Shown here in pieces: positions 48,422-61,381 of a DNA stretch of 64,000 nt; the first letter of the stretch is position 1; each line of letters opens with the position of its first letter. The stretch lies in NCBI GenBank assembly GCA_965644295.1, contig CBFFRP010000598.1:1-64000 (forward strand), in the 5' to 3' direction. The translations under genes were made by a program, and so were the position numbers. Under the pieces are notes generated by a model, which saw only the letters and a program-made list of their open reading frames with translations, was not told the origin of the DNA and made no database searches. This DNA is from Paraphysomonas bandaiensis (taxonomy: Eukaryota; Chrysophyceae).

Positions 48422-50016
48422 TTCACTCTTCCGTGTGCATAGTGTGTATATATATTACCGTTTTGTTTTAACCACTTATATGGCGTAAGTTAAATGGTCT
48501 AGATATGTCCCTTTTGCCATGTGGAACCTGTATAGTAGGCCAATTCGTTTAGCCGAAGTAAGCGATCACTGATTGTGCAAGATTTACGTAGACATCTTGG
48601 TGACGTATCATGTGTAAGGTATTTGCTGAATATGATGGTATAGTGACGAGAAATTAAAAAAATTGTGCCATATTTTTTTGTGAAGTGATTATTAACATAC
48701 CCTTAAGTCGGAACAAAATGAGGTGTTGTATTCCACATTTATAGTATCGATGTTGTATCGAGGTGGGGCACTGAAGCAAGTGGTAACTTGCAGAAGTATA
48801 TTAAACAAGTACGTACTGATGTGGTTTGCTACTCTTCTAGAGATAAATTTACATGTTAAATGCTAGTGTCAATACGGAATATAAGCCTATTCTAAACTGT
48901 GGTAGTAGTGTATAAAGCTATACACCACGTAGTAATATTTTGTATATTGTATATGAGTAGTAAAGCAAGTAAGCCCTCACATACTTTGTAAAAGGAAATA
49001 GTAAAATACTACTCATAGTGCAATTTCGTATAGGGTATAGGTGTAGTGATTATGGGAGCTGATTAACGTTATCCTTGTATGAAGTTGAAAGCAACCTGTA
49101 GAGTCGCGAAGAAAGTAATTTCTGTATGAAGCGTGATGGAAATAACCTTCTTGGTGAAGGTAGGTAAGAGGAAGTACAAGAAACAACACTCTTGTCAATA
49201 ATACATATAAGCTAACGCAATGGCATTGAAACAATTCGTGGTAACAATATGTAGTTCTCTGTCCATATGGTAAATACAATGAAATATATGATACTGTTAT
49301 TCGTACCATATCATTGACGTTATTTTCGTCACGACAATGTAATCATACGAGTATTTTAGTAAGCCGTAGTCAGGCTATTTTCAAGGATGCTGTGATAGTT
49401 CAGCTTCATCAGTTATAGGCGTTCAGGCATCATGATTTGTGGTGATCAACTCATATATATAGCATGCTTCGGAGTTCCACATATTCGCTCCTCTTCAGGA
49501 CATTCTCCTGGTCATATGCTGGCCCATCCTAAGAGAGCGATTATTGAGTCACTGCTCATCATATCTACCATACATTTATATATGTAATCCTGGTACTGTT
49601 GTTGTCATTGCACACACGCAGAGGTGTGTCCACGACTGTCCTGCTGGATATTTATACAAAAATCTTTTTTCCGTCGAGTGTGCAATATTTTTTTGTTACG
49701 TTATACTCTATATACACATATCTGCACAACTGGTACGTTGTGCAATAATAAAAAAATTGTTAAGAATTTACTTTTTTTTCGAAATATACGCTTGTACGTA
49801 TAACTGTCTGGATGTACTCGCTCTTCTTAAAATAAATGAAGGTGAAGTGAGAAGAAAGAGTATGTGAATATGACTGAAGTTGAAGTGGATTCATATACGG
49901 AGGATGAACTATGCGGTTGAGTATTATCAGAGCCCAGCATATCGTATGATCATAGACATCTATCATTAATGAGATGACACTGACCCTTCCCATCACCCCT
50001 TAGAACAATAAGACCG
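48422..50016. other. AT-rich intergenic region, nothing seen
   Basis: 1.6 kb between two plus-strand genes. Short open frames near 49013-49867 lack any recognisable domain or sensible splice context. Confidence 0.45.
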
Positions 50017-53000
50017 ATGCCTGTAGCAAAGCATCGCCTCGATTTCTCAGAGCTGATAACACATGGCGCTAAGCTAAAGGCGCAGCAGGCAGAGAAGAAT
50101 CGCAATCAGTATCTGGATGCTGTCGAGTACCTTGAAATGAAAGCATCCGGCGAGACTGCTCCTGATAGCGACATCGACCGCAAAGTGGAGAAGCGAAATA
50201 GCTTCATAGGGCGGGCGGATGGCTTGATATCTAGACATGTCCTCATGTCAGCTCGTATATTGCGGGCTCTCGGTGCGTGGTACGTCACTGCACTCAGACT
50301 GGCCGTAACCGTCTTCGCCTTTCTTGTGTTGGCTGTTTCCATTGCGGAAGGGCTGTCTGACACTTTGATATTGACAATAGATATTATTGCTATATGTGTA
50401 AATGTCTACTTCATTCTCGAAGGATCTTTGAAAATGCTCGGGTACTATGCATTTGTTACTATGCAGTATGATTTTAAGCAGCCCTTGAATGTTATGTTGC
50501 TGGTGCGGCAATCTGGTGTTTTGGAGGTGGTCATTGCGTGTTGTAGTTTGGGATACGGCCAAACTCTGACTGGTGCTTGGTTTCACCTTGCAAGAATATG
50601 CTTACTCTCTCTTTCCCTCATGGAACAGTGGACTCATATCGACGTTCTCATGGTGTGTTAAATTCATGTCTCTGTATGAATTTCGCGTGACTTTTGTTTT
50701 TTGGCAGAGTGGTATTGTACTAGGTCTTCACTCACTCTTGTCTACTTGGTTATTATTAACAGTCGTGTTCTTCATCTATGCTGCATGCGCCATGACTTTA
50801 TTCCGTAAGAACGATCCATTCCATTTTGGATCTATTGCGATGAGCATGTGGACATTTTTCGAGCTGTCAACATTTGACGGGTGGGAAAAGGTATTGTACG
50901 TGAACATGTACGGTTGCGACTACTTCCCATATTTTTATGTACCTGGTGAAGATGTGGATGCCTCTGAGCCACGTAGTGTGGACCGTATTGGAGAGATGTT
51001 TCTCCCAATTTGTGACTCTCCGGAACCCAGGCCGCTTGTGTCAGCTCTGACCTTTATTTCTTTCGTTCTAATATGTGGATTTATACTTATGTCTCTCACC
51101 GTGGCAGCTGTGGTAGGAGGTATCAAAGACCGACTGGATGAAATCAACACAGCCAAGGATGACGAAGATGAATCTAGTGTTCTTCCATCTGCTAGGAGTG
51201 GAACGGTAGAATCAACATTTGATCCTGAACTAGCCATGATGATGCTAAAAAACACATGGGCTGAAGAAGACGAAGCATGTGAAAAGAGACGAAGAAGAAT
51301 GGAGAAGCGTCGGACTACTGCTGGCCGAATGGGTTCGACTGCTGCAAGTGCAGACCTTGATCAGTTGAGAGCCAATTATGCCAAGAAGCAAACTCTACGA
51401 AGTCAAGTGTCTAATGTATTTGCTCATATTGTTGATCCCAACCGTCGAAGCATTGCTCTGAAGTTTATAAGTGGGCACTCATACTATCGAGTGTTTTTTG
51501 CTGTTGCCATCATTCTTGGTGCTTTCATGGAGATATGGATTTTGCGGGAGGAGCGCACCACGCTCTCCGTCTTAGTTGTGCTCTATATCTTACAGTCGTT
51601 TTACTCTATCGATGTCGTGCTGCGTTGGTTAGCACACTATCCTAGGTACTCATCATTTTTGAACGACAACTGGAATGTTTTTGATGCTGCGGTTGTCCTA
51701 TCGTCATGGCTATCGTTTTTTTCAGGCAGATTCGAGGGAGGGAAATATATCGGTAGGACTATTTATCAATGTAATTGCTTGTAAAGGTTCGTCATGCTTT
51801 CTTAGGACTCTTACGTGTGCTACGTATACTTCGTGTACTTCGACTATTGACATGGATTAATAGACTCAATGTCATGATGAAAGCCGTTGCATCGTCACTT
51901 AAGGCACTATTATATGTGTTCATGTTGATGTGCGTTCTTTTCTTTCACTTTGCTGTTGCTGGAGTGCTACTTTTTAGACGTAATGATAACCACCATTTTG
52001 GGACAATATTTAAAGCCTTTGTAACACTGTTCCAGGTATATATTATTTCGATTTTCATGAATAATGACGTTTGCTTGTTAGTTATGTTCTTTGGAAAATT
52101 GGAGTTTTGTTGCTCGCACACAGATGTATGGGTGTGATTACTTCGGGTATCAATCTGGAAATGATGAATATGATATGCAGTGTGAGGATCCACGTGGGTT
52201 AGGCTGGCTAGCTGCCTGGTGAAAATAAATGTGTCTCAATTGTTTAAGTGACTAATTAGTGAATTTTTGTCAGGTATTTTATAATATTTATTGTGTTGGG
52301 TGTATTGGTTCTCGTGAATCTATTCGTTGGCATCATAATCACCTCTATGGAGCTACTGAAAGATGGAAGTAGGGAGGAAAGTGCCGTTTGGGCAAAAGTA
52401 CGAATTAAACAACGTGAGCACCAAATAAGTGATTCTTCCATCGACAATATGCTGGAGATATTTGAGATGATTGATCAGTCGAATTCTGCCTCGTTAACGC
52501 TGTCAGAATTGCAGCCATTGATGCGTTGTATTGTGACAGACGAAGTCCAGCAGATAACACTTTTTATGAAGGCGGACCACAACAATAATGGACAGCTTAA
52601 CTTTTCTGAGTTCATAGACTTGATTCATTTATTGGGAGATGCTTTTCGCAACCCTTTGAAATTGAAGCCAGCAATAAAGCCAACGATGAAGATTTTGGCC
52701 AGTGGTGTGAGTAACTTGCGGCTTAAGAAGAGTCAACTTGCTGTTCTTGGTGCTTTAAATCTCAGACGAAGTAGTTCTGCTAAAATCCACACCATGAACA
52801 TTGCAAGTGAAAATGTTTCTACAGAGAAGAGTGATAGAGCAGTCCAATTTGCGGATGACTCGAATTCATATCCACAGGAAGAAGCTGGCAGTGATCCCCC
52901 TCCTTTGACTTTACATCCCCCAAAGGTAGAATTTAATATGCCTACACATGCTGAAGAACAAGAGCCAGATGATCCATCAGAATCTTGTGTAAACGACTCA

Positions 53001-53342
53001 AGTGTACCGAACGTGGTGTCAGTAGATCACAATGATGCTTTAACTTCTGGTTTACTGGCGCAGCAACCTGTGCATACATCAAACAATGCGCCTACACCGA
53101 ATTCTGATGTTACTGTGGATAATGGTGACGGAATTACCGATCCAGAAACCGATCCTAACATGCAGGCACTCCTAACGATACGACGACTGAAGCGCCAAAA
53201 ACAATCCGCTCAGCAGGATACAGACACACAAAACCCTCTACCTGGAAAAACAAGTAAGAGTTCTGTGAAGCTGACACCATTAAAAAAGAACACTCTTCAT
53301 CTGGCTAGAATTGCAAAATCTCAAGGAAGGATTGTACATTGA
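50017..53342 (+). CDS. Two-repeat voltage-gated cation channel with C-terminal EF hands
   Basis: Exons 50017-50652, 50708-51752, 51806-52035, 52082-52218 and 52274-53342 keep frame and give 1038 residues. Repeat I: S1 VTVFAFLVLAVSIAEGL, S4 region LARICLLSLSLMEQW with few charges, S5, pore helix FFELSTFDGWEKVL, S6 FVLICGFILMSLTVAAVV. Repeat II: S4 LLRVLRILRVLRLL with Arg every third residue, pore FQLCSLENWSFVA, S6 VLVLVNLFVGIIITS. The pore acids are Asp (I) and Glu (II), compatible with calcium or mixed cation permeation. After S6 come EF-hand-like loops: DQSNSASLTLSE, which is imperfect, and DHNNNGQLNFSE, a canonical-looking loop. A long Ser/Pro-rich tail follows. The two-repeat plan recalls two-pore channels, but in those the EF hands sit between the repeats; here they are C-terminal. 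Confidence 0.85.
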
Positions 53343-56300
53343 TACTTACGTGTCTTAAATTTCCTTGCTATAACTCAGAAATATCTTTATTCTGTTGATC
53401 CTTCGTAGTTTTCCTGTTAATCTCTGTTCAGACTGGTCGAAAATGGATGATTTTCTATTGTTTTATATTGATTACAGTAGTCGTTATTATGATTTCAGCA
53501 AACCTGGATTTATTTGATTGTTTATATTGTTATTATGCAGTGATATATTAATTTGCACTGCGGATTACTGTGTAGCATTCGTAACACAAGCAAACACGTG
53601 AGTCACTAAAACGAGGATTCAGCCTGATTCAGTGAGGTATAAAATGCAACAGCAGCGAGCATTCTTGACAGTCTATTTTAATAACTCTGTAAATCCCTAT
53701 TTATTATATATTCTCTTCTGTGATAAGTAGTCTTATCACGAACAGCGATTGGCACAAGAACGACTGAAATGATGAAAATGATATAGGTCAGCGCCTGTTA
53801 ACCATTAATGATATTGTGGGTTGCTGCCAAATAAACTGGTCACAGATGAACTTTGCTTTCCTAAGCATTCTGTCTATGTGTATTAAAGTTCCACGGTGCA
53901 ACATATGGTGCACCAATACCCATTACAAGCTAACAGCCAATATTGTCGAAGGAAGTGAGTTGGATTAAGTTTTGCAAGATAGGGTAAAAACTAGGAGGGG
54001 AGGAGGCAAGAAGTCTTTTTTTAGGTATCTTGATCAACTATCTGAGGAAAACTAGCTGTAGAATAATATAATATGATTGAGCTACTTGTTGTATGTGCGT
54101 AATAAAAGTTTGTAGTAGTTTCACAAAGTTGGGATGTGCCATTTCTAATAAATTGCATACTAAATTGGAATTGAATAGAACTAGGCTTAAAGAATAAAAT
54201 TTATAACAAATTATATAACTGTTAAAACTTTACCCTATTAAATGTCTACTAATTGGTTTTTTAATAGTAAATAAGTAAATAGTATAGAATAATATAAGTA
54301 AAATAATACAGAAGCTAAACTAAAGCTAGCAAAATATAAAAATACACTGTATATACATAATATATATATATATTTTTTGTATATTATACATATATTATTT
54401 AAGCAATTATAGGCATGCAAGTGCTAAAACTAAACAGAAACCTATCTAATGTTTAATATATATATCGAATTATTTAATGCTACGGAGGCTGCTTGTGCGT
54501 CACCGGAAGCACCAAGGTGCAATCACTTTCACTCAAAGCAAACGCAGTGAGCAAGCAGAGTGGTGATATACCTGACATCTGCTGACCACTTCAGGATTTT
54601 TGAGTCCTTAAGGTGAACATCCCGGATGCTTGACTGCCGTAGGCAGCCCAATACCCCGGATGCCCTTGAGGTGGGCCTATTTCCAGAGGCCTGTTTATTC
54701 GTCAAACCCCAAAGACGTCTACTACACTGACACTAAAATTTGTGTCCCTTGTACCACACAAGCATTCGGCTATATGTGTAGGCAGAATGGTAGCTCCTGA
54801 CTATAATATATGCGGCTCACGTTAGTTTTCCGGAGAAATATCACCGGTACTTATTTCCCAAAGAGCCCCACGAAAAGGTGCGAGTCCGACTTTGTTGAGG
54901 GCATATATTTTTTATTGTAGCAATAATTCAATTAAAAAGAATAACAAGATATTATAATATTTTATATACAATTGATAATCGCACCGACAAACAAGGATGC
55001 ACGTTTTGAATGATTGATCGCACATTTGGCAATATCCCCTACAGTGTACCTAATATAAGACGTTGTCAAAGACATGCAACCACATTGTTATGCCTACTCA
55101 TATTGTCTTTTATATAATAGCTAATACTTGTGTGACTGGTGTGTAATAAAAAACACAAATAAAAGTGTCACTTATGTAGACGTCTTTGGATCTTGACAGA
55201 AGTAAACAGGCATCCGGGAATGGGTCCACCACAAGAACATCTGGGAAGTAGCCCATCAAAACGGGTGTCCGGGGGCTATGAGCTGCCTCATAAAGTCGGG
55301 CATGTCGGGATGAGTTCACCTTAAGGACTCATAAATCCCGAAGTCAGCAGATAACAGGTATATATCAACTTTCTGCTTGCTCACTTGTTTGCTTTGAATG
55401 ATTCAAAGCAAGCATATGATGGTTGCAACTTCTTGTTGGTGCTTGCGGCGACGCACAGAGAGTTCTCGTAGCGCCAAATAAATAGTAGAACATATTAGCA
55501 TTTTGGTATTTACTAGATTATTTTAATTTAGTAGATCCTTGTGCACACGTCTACTGCTAATAATGAGGCGTTCAATAATTTACAGAGGGTAGCTAAACCT
55601 GAACATGCCAAGTCATTGCCTCTCAGAAAAGACTTAAGGAAATTACAGCTCCGCGCCTTCTGAATCAACAAAATGTCAAAGTTCTTGATGATTATTTTTG
55701 TAGATCTACAGTTTTTCGTTGCTATAGATAACTTGCTCTGCTACACTAACAATCATTGTTGCTGTGGCAACGAGCGAGCACCGACTAACGGAAAGAGTAA
55801 ATCTTCAATCATGTAAATCGGATGGGGGATGATAGCAACCTAATGCGAACAACATGTAGATATATCTTGGTCGACGTGATACCTATATTTTAAAATCGTG
55901 TATATCCCAGAGCCAATAAGAAAAATCGATTGACCGGATTCAATGGGAGTATGGAATCTAGGCGTATAGATCTGTTTACTGTTTATGATTACAATTTTTA
56001 CGCCTGAATATTACACTGTAGGAAGAGGAGGCAATTGGGCACGCTAACGATTATTATTTTAAATTTTATAATTATTTCATATCGCACCTTTTAATTGCGT
56101 TGCAGCCCCACCGTGGAAATACTAGCCACAACTCTTTTGTGTCCATGCTTAAGTTTTAGCTATCTCTTTACTCTTTACTGTGGTATGAACTTTAGTAATT
56201 GCAATATTTTAATTTTTTTAATTTCAATTAATGAAGTCAGTATAAACAATTAATAGTATAGTTAATGTACTAGTAGTTATATATTATTTGTATACATCCA

Positions 56301-56480
56301 CACATAGCAAAAAAACGTGCAACACTTTATAGCATGACTCAGGGATGTGACCGACGCAAAGAGTGCATGCAAATGTAGATTAGAAGAAAAACTGTACTGT
56401 TCTACGACAAACTAACGTCTTGTTGTAGAGATCTTTTCCATAGTGTAGAAAAAATTAAATAATATGGAAGTAAATGTCCG
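53343..56480. other. 3.1-kb convergent intergenic region holding an inverted-repeat element
   Basis: No gene seen. It contains the element at about 54475-55490. The rest is AT-rich. A short piece near 53795-53812 (cctgttaaccattaatga) resembles the end of the 31.8-kb MITE but has no partner arm. Confidence 0.5.
54475..55490. mobile_element. About 1-kb element with long imperfect inverted arms
   Basis: The left arm (about 54475-54780) matches the reverse complement of the right arm (about 55115-55490) over some 300 bp with many substitutions and indels. Shared anchors include GCACCAA, GTGAGCAAGCAGA, GAGTCCTTAAGGTGAAC and CCAAAGACGTCTAC. The core is about 330 bp and AT-rich. Outer ends are also found as a solo fragment near 31590. 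The layout suits a foldback or MITE-like transposon, or two family members inserted head-to-head. No clear target duplication or transposase was found. Confidence 0.65.
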
Positions 56481-59448
56481 CTACAATTGAGCTGGACTTG
56501 ACATTGTATCATCCTCGTCAATATCCTCCAAGGGTTCCATATCTCTATCGTGTTCCCCAGCAGGTCGATCTAAAGATTTTCGCAACGACCTCATACCACT
56601 GGTCACTTGTACTTCTGACATCTCATGAAGGCGAGTCGAAATTGCCTCTTGATGAAGAGCTCGATTGGCCAGAAGCTCCAGGCGTTGCTTCAATGTGTCA
56701 ATTTCAGCCTCAATTCTTGCCATTTCAGCGACGGCAGTCACTGTCCTATTCATGCTACCAGTTGGCTCACGATTCGTGGATGAGGTGACTTCTGCAGTGT
56801 TTTGAGAGACAGTTGATGGATGCACATACAATTTTCTCCAAGAAAAGCTGACAAATAAAATAAGGGTGAAATATGTACCACAGAGCACAACTTACGATAC
56901 TGGCTTTCGAACCTCGACTAACTTGAACGTTTTGTCCAAGTCGTACCCCTGCAACACAGTCCAATAAACAACCACTACCACATGCAGATAGCAGTGCAAA
57001 ATACCTACCTGGAGAAGCTTCGTAAACACAGAAAAATAGAGAACCACTATAGTCCTCGTTGCACCAAATACAACTAACAAACCAAGTAAAAACCTCGACT
57101 CGAAAGGCTTCATGTTTACTAATAAATAGAGTGGCACCCCAACCAAGCAGCAGAGTATTATGCCAAATATTGCTGCAATACACATTCAAGGAATAAAACT
57201 AATTATATATGCAGATCATACCATTTGCAACTTGCTTCGCATCACTAATTCCTGAAGGCAGATCACGAGTAAGGTAACACATGTAGACACCTCCGAACAA
57301 TATCAATGTCTCAAAAACCAAAAGAGCCACCGCAGAATCATGCATCATATACGGACACGTTTTGGCTCGCGTGCGCTCGAATTGGTTGTCGGTGAGCATT
57401 GTATAATCATAATCTTCATGCCATACATGTGCTATATTAATCGACAGCAGGATTGTAGTAATGGCGAAAATAACTAAAACACATATCATTGTCTGAAGTA
57501 GAGAAACCTTTTTTCTCTGAAACCCCGAATTGAGAACCAAATAGATACGAAGGGTTTTGACTAGAAGAGGGCTAAAAATGAATATAAAAGACAGATGACA
57601 CATAACATTAAGAGATATACACACTGGTCCAGATGCTTCCAGAGACGCTAGAATAGCTGTAACTGAGGCACAAACACCTCCCAGCAATATCACATACACT
57701 AATTCTGGTTGCAAGATCCGAATCATCCTCGTTTGTTCGTAATATACCATCGTAGCAAACGAAATCGACACAGCAACTATGCATAACACTGACGCTACCC
57801 ACAGCAGCGCTGCCATGCCGATTTCTAAACTAACTGTGGTGACGTGAGGGCGATCAAATGGGTATGTATTGTCTTTCGTGTCAAATATGAAGTCTGAACA
57901 TGCACAAGAGATATGGGTGGGGTACATTTGGGTTTCACACATGGCGGCCACCACAGGATTATCAATGCAGGGTTCATACACAAGCGATGATGAGTCCAAA
58001 GTACCCGTGTATATCAGGCCTTTTGCTGAAGCCGACATGTTACCTTTAGATGATTGCAAAAACAGCTCAGGATCAAAGGTAAACATTCCATACGCGATAT
58101 TACTCATCCTGTCGTTGCTAGTACGCAAAAGAAACGGCGAACGTTGGAATACGCCAGTTACCCCTGCATTGATAACTTGATCCAGGGCCGTCTGCATGTT
58201 AAAGAAATTGATTTCCGATTGGTGTGAATAGTTCCCATGAAGAAGGGAATTGACACCTTTAGCAAGAAGAATCGTCGCATCATACGCATACATTGCAGCG
58301 GCATCAATATCAGATCCATCAGTGGCAAATTCAGTGAAGTTCAACCCCGCGCAGATCGTTGTATTATCGGCTGTGTACTGGTGGAGGAAATTACCGTCAT
58401 CATCTGTTGTGGAGTCACAAACTCCTCCGGAACCCACTGTGGGTGTTTGTTGCCTCCACCGTGATATGAAACTCGTTGCCTCCGGGTCAGATTTTCGCAC
58501 CATTTCACGCACAGCTGTAAAACCTTTCATGACACCCGCTATATCTTCCAGTGACATCTCTCCGTCGTCGAGGTTCTGCCATACCTCAGGAGAAGTGGCA
58601 GACTCAGCAGCCACAATATGAGTCCCTTCTCCAAACATCTTTAACTTCCAGCCGGCCTTTAAAATAGCAGCCGTTTGAGCCGCATCCCGGATAAACAGTG
58701 CATATATATTTGCTCCCGTAGCTTTTACTTCTTTCATCATGGCTTCGTAGTCTCTGGAATTGTAGTCTGTGTGAACCCAGTATCCACTTGCACCAATATA
58801 TTGGGCACCAGCAATGTACCGAAGCTGTACGTGATATCCCCACACATTATACGAATGGATAATGGCAACTCTTTCCCAGCCATAAGTTTTGTATATGAAA
58901 GACGCTAACAAAAACGCTTGAAGGCCAGCTGAAGGGTTGGTGCGGACGAAATTTGGGTACGTTTCAACAAGAGAGAAGTCATCGTCATCGCCTTGATAAG
59001 CGATTTGAAGTGCCCCTTGTTCAGCAAATATTTTTACAGATCCTGAATTTGTACGTTAGCGGTTAAAATATCAAACAAATCACATGGTACCAGCAATTCC
59101 AGTATTACTGTCGGGGCCGATATTAGCACGAACTCCCAACCCACCAAAAGAGGAACCTAACGTACGTGTAGCCACTGTGGCACTAGAAAAGCTGTATCCA
59201 TGAGGAGAATATGCCATTCTCAGTTCAGTGGTGGGAAGTAAATCATCATACATGCCGTCAGTTTTATTATTGACTTCTCTGAATGCCATTAATATCGCCT
59301 CTTTGCACTGAACGCCGACGCGACTCACCCCACCAGCGCTGTCCTGCAGGTTAAACATGGCTCCGATATTGACCTCAGTGAGCGTCGAGACACAACACAC
59401 ACACATATGAAAGATTGCTAAGAGCCGCTTAACAAGCGAGGGGTTCAT
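56481..59448 (-). CDS. Class C (GABA-B-like) G-protein-coupled receptor
   Basis: ATG at 59448 (MNPSLVKRLLAIFHMCVCCVSTL) gives a signal peptide. The ligand domain is a periplasmic-binding-protein fold: VNIGAMFNLQDSAGGVSRVGVQ, AILMAFREVNNK, then IAGGSVKIFAEQGALQIAYQ, YPNFVRTNPSAGLQA, FIYKTYGWERVAIIHS, TGANIYALFIRDAAQTAAIL, and MYAYDATILLAKGVNSLL. Seven TM helices follow, from IGMAALLWVASVLCIVAVS to LLGLLVVFGATRTIVVLYF, with introns inside the last part. The tail has a coiled-coil stretch (ARIEAEIDTLKQRLELLANR), as in GABA-B subunits. It should signal through G proteins at the plasma membrane; the ligand is unknown. There is no Cys-rich linker of the metabotropic glutamate type. The last exons are short; joins at 57185-57230 and about 56850-56960 were inferred by eye. 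Confidence 0.88.
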
Positions 59449-60838
59449 ACTGACGGATGCGTTATACACAGCAGATAGGAGATATACAGATAGATGATCA
59501 GGAGTGGACAGGTCTCGTAGCAGTGTCTGTCATTAGCAGGGTCCACACACTCTACTGAGGGTTCTTAATGCGAAACTAGTATGTGTATACATACAGAACA
59601 CATGCATGGAGGAAGTTATACACACTGTAGTGGCGATATGTACGAAGTGGATATGTAGAAACATGTTAAATTTTCGACAACTGGATGCGGGAAATAAAGG
59701 GGATCTGTACTGTAGTTCACGAGAAGCCGGTTTTCAAGACAAAAACAGATGTTTTTTGGTAGAAACCCCTTGTTTCCGTAGCGAAGATATACAGTAGAGT
59801 ACAGTCCTCATGTGAACAGGGCAGTTTGCTTAAGATCTTCTCACATCTGCTCTGATATCACCCGACGCATAGTTCAATGCATACCTCCGGTCTATCTAAG
59901 ATCATTAGGAAGTGCACTTCATTGATATCTAGAGGCAATACACAGAGCTCGGAGAGGTGATGAGGCAGTATACAATCTTCGAGTTTTGATAGTGGACAAT
60001 GCAGCTAACCGTTAGATGGATGAATTTCGATGTCTCGGTGCTGCTAACGACAGAGGCAACATTGAAGTAGTGATTGCAGCGTGATATGTAGGGGGCTTAG
60101 ATTATATTGTGTACGTATATATTCCATTTTAATTTCAGACACTGAGAAATGTGAAGTAGAAATTGGGGTGGCTGTATGGAGCACATTTTATTTGATTGGT
60201 GAAGGTCTGAGTCAAATGATAACCTCAGGCAACTCTTATGTGTATGTAAAACGCGCTGGGAAACAACATTTGAGAGTTTAAAGTATACTGTACGCATTTT
60301 CCTAATGTATAGTTGTTTTTGCTCCTCTTGCCATACTTCAAAAAGCAAGTCCTCATATTTTATATTATTAATTTTGACAACGTAAAAAGTGTATAAATAG
60401 CTTCGGTCTCATTTACTACTCGGCCGTATTCTTCAGAAATTTCAGATATTCTTGATCAAAAGTCAGGTACAATGTGTTCGACATTGTTGTTTGTTGTCTA
60501 GCTGCATGATAGATATCGTTAGTGTTATATGCAGTTTATGTCCTGCTTGACTGAAAGCCGCTGCGTTTTGTTTTACAGTTTCTGCTTTGAAGGCTTAAAA
60601 TTATTTTCATTACAATTTCCCCTCTTGAGGACATGATAGTTACACAGGTAATGGTCAGGTTGTACGTGTGTCGTTGGGTCATATACATCATAGCTACAAA
60701 GGTGTGTAAGTAGACTTAATGCTACGAATAGGTGCCTAATTCAATAACTTAAACTATACTTAAGAATATATTACATTTTATAGAGTAAACCAAAATGTAT
60801 AAAAGCTATTGGGTTTCTTGTAACCGGAGAGAGTGCAC
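59449..60838. other. Intergenic region, nothing seen
   Basis: 1.4 kb between the GPCR start and the end of the 4-TM gene. It holds the presumed GPCR promoter; I see no further gene. Confidence 0.4.
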
Positions 60839-61381
60839 CTAGAGCGCTTCATCGACAGAATTCGTAGACTGTCCCGCATCTAAATTTATAGTTGTCAAAA
60901 CATGAAGAAGCTTACGCACGTAGTACATCGCAGATCCTTCCAAACCTAAAAATACAACTGATATAACCAGTGTGATGGCCGCATGGGTGATGCCGTCGGC
61001 AAGAACCAATATAGCGCCCACTACATGTAAAAATTCCAAAAATATTACCAGAGCCAATATACAGCAATATGCCCCTAAATATGTCATTCCTGAACATAGT
61101 TCTTCATTTTTCTTCCGTACACCTTCATAGCAGAGATACAACAAGGACGCACTGAACACAAGATCGACCAATCTTACGGCAGCAATTGCCCCTCCTCCGT
61201 GCACCATGATTAAAGAGAACGCAATGATTGTCAATGTCACTTGACAAGCACATAAAAGCAATGCGATTCTCAAAATCTTCTTAGATATTTTGTTAACTTC
61301 TGCATTGCGATAACCAGACGTTACTGAGAGGCTCGTGCCCGGAATCAAAGATATATACTCTTCGCTGTCTGGTACAGACAT
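60839..61381 (-). CDS. Four-TM membrane protein of unknown function
   Basis: ATG at 61381 (MSVPDSEEYISLIPG), single exon, 180 residues. A polar N-terminus of about 35 residues precedes four hydrophobic helices: ILRIALLLCACQVTLTIIAF, AAVRLVDLVFSASLLYLCY, TYLGAYCCILALVIFLEFLH and HAAITLVISVVFLGLEG, with a short polar C-terminus (LDAGQSTNSVDEAL). No tetraspanin Cys motif (CCG) was seen. Family not recognised. It diverges from the ankyrin gene across a 469-bp gap that carries the TACAGCAGT word. Confidence 0.65.
   Translation of the reverse strand: MSVPDSEEYISLIPGTSLSVTSGYRNAEVNKISKKILRIALLLCACQVTLTIIAFSLIMVHGGGAIAAVRLVDLVFSASLLYLCYEGVRKKNEELCSGMTYLGAYCCILALVIFLEFLHVVGAILVLADGITHAAITLVISVVFLGLEGSAMYYVRKLLHVLTTINLDAGQSTNSVDEAL

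Noticed and set aside
49013-49867. Open frames in the gap before the voltage-gated channel
   Set aside because: AT-rich, no recognisable domain, no consistent splice sites.
53786-53825. Second copy of the hAT-type MITE
   Set aside because: Only about 18 bp resemble the terminus; no second arm or target duplication was found.
55110-55319. Transposase remnant in the right arm of the inverted-repeat element
   Set aside because: The same arm on the left shifts frame against it and no catalytic motif is visible, so coding is not supported.
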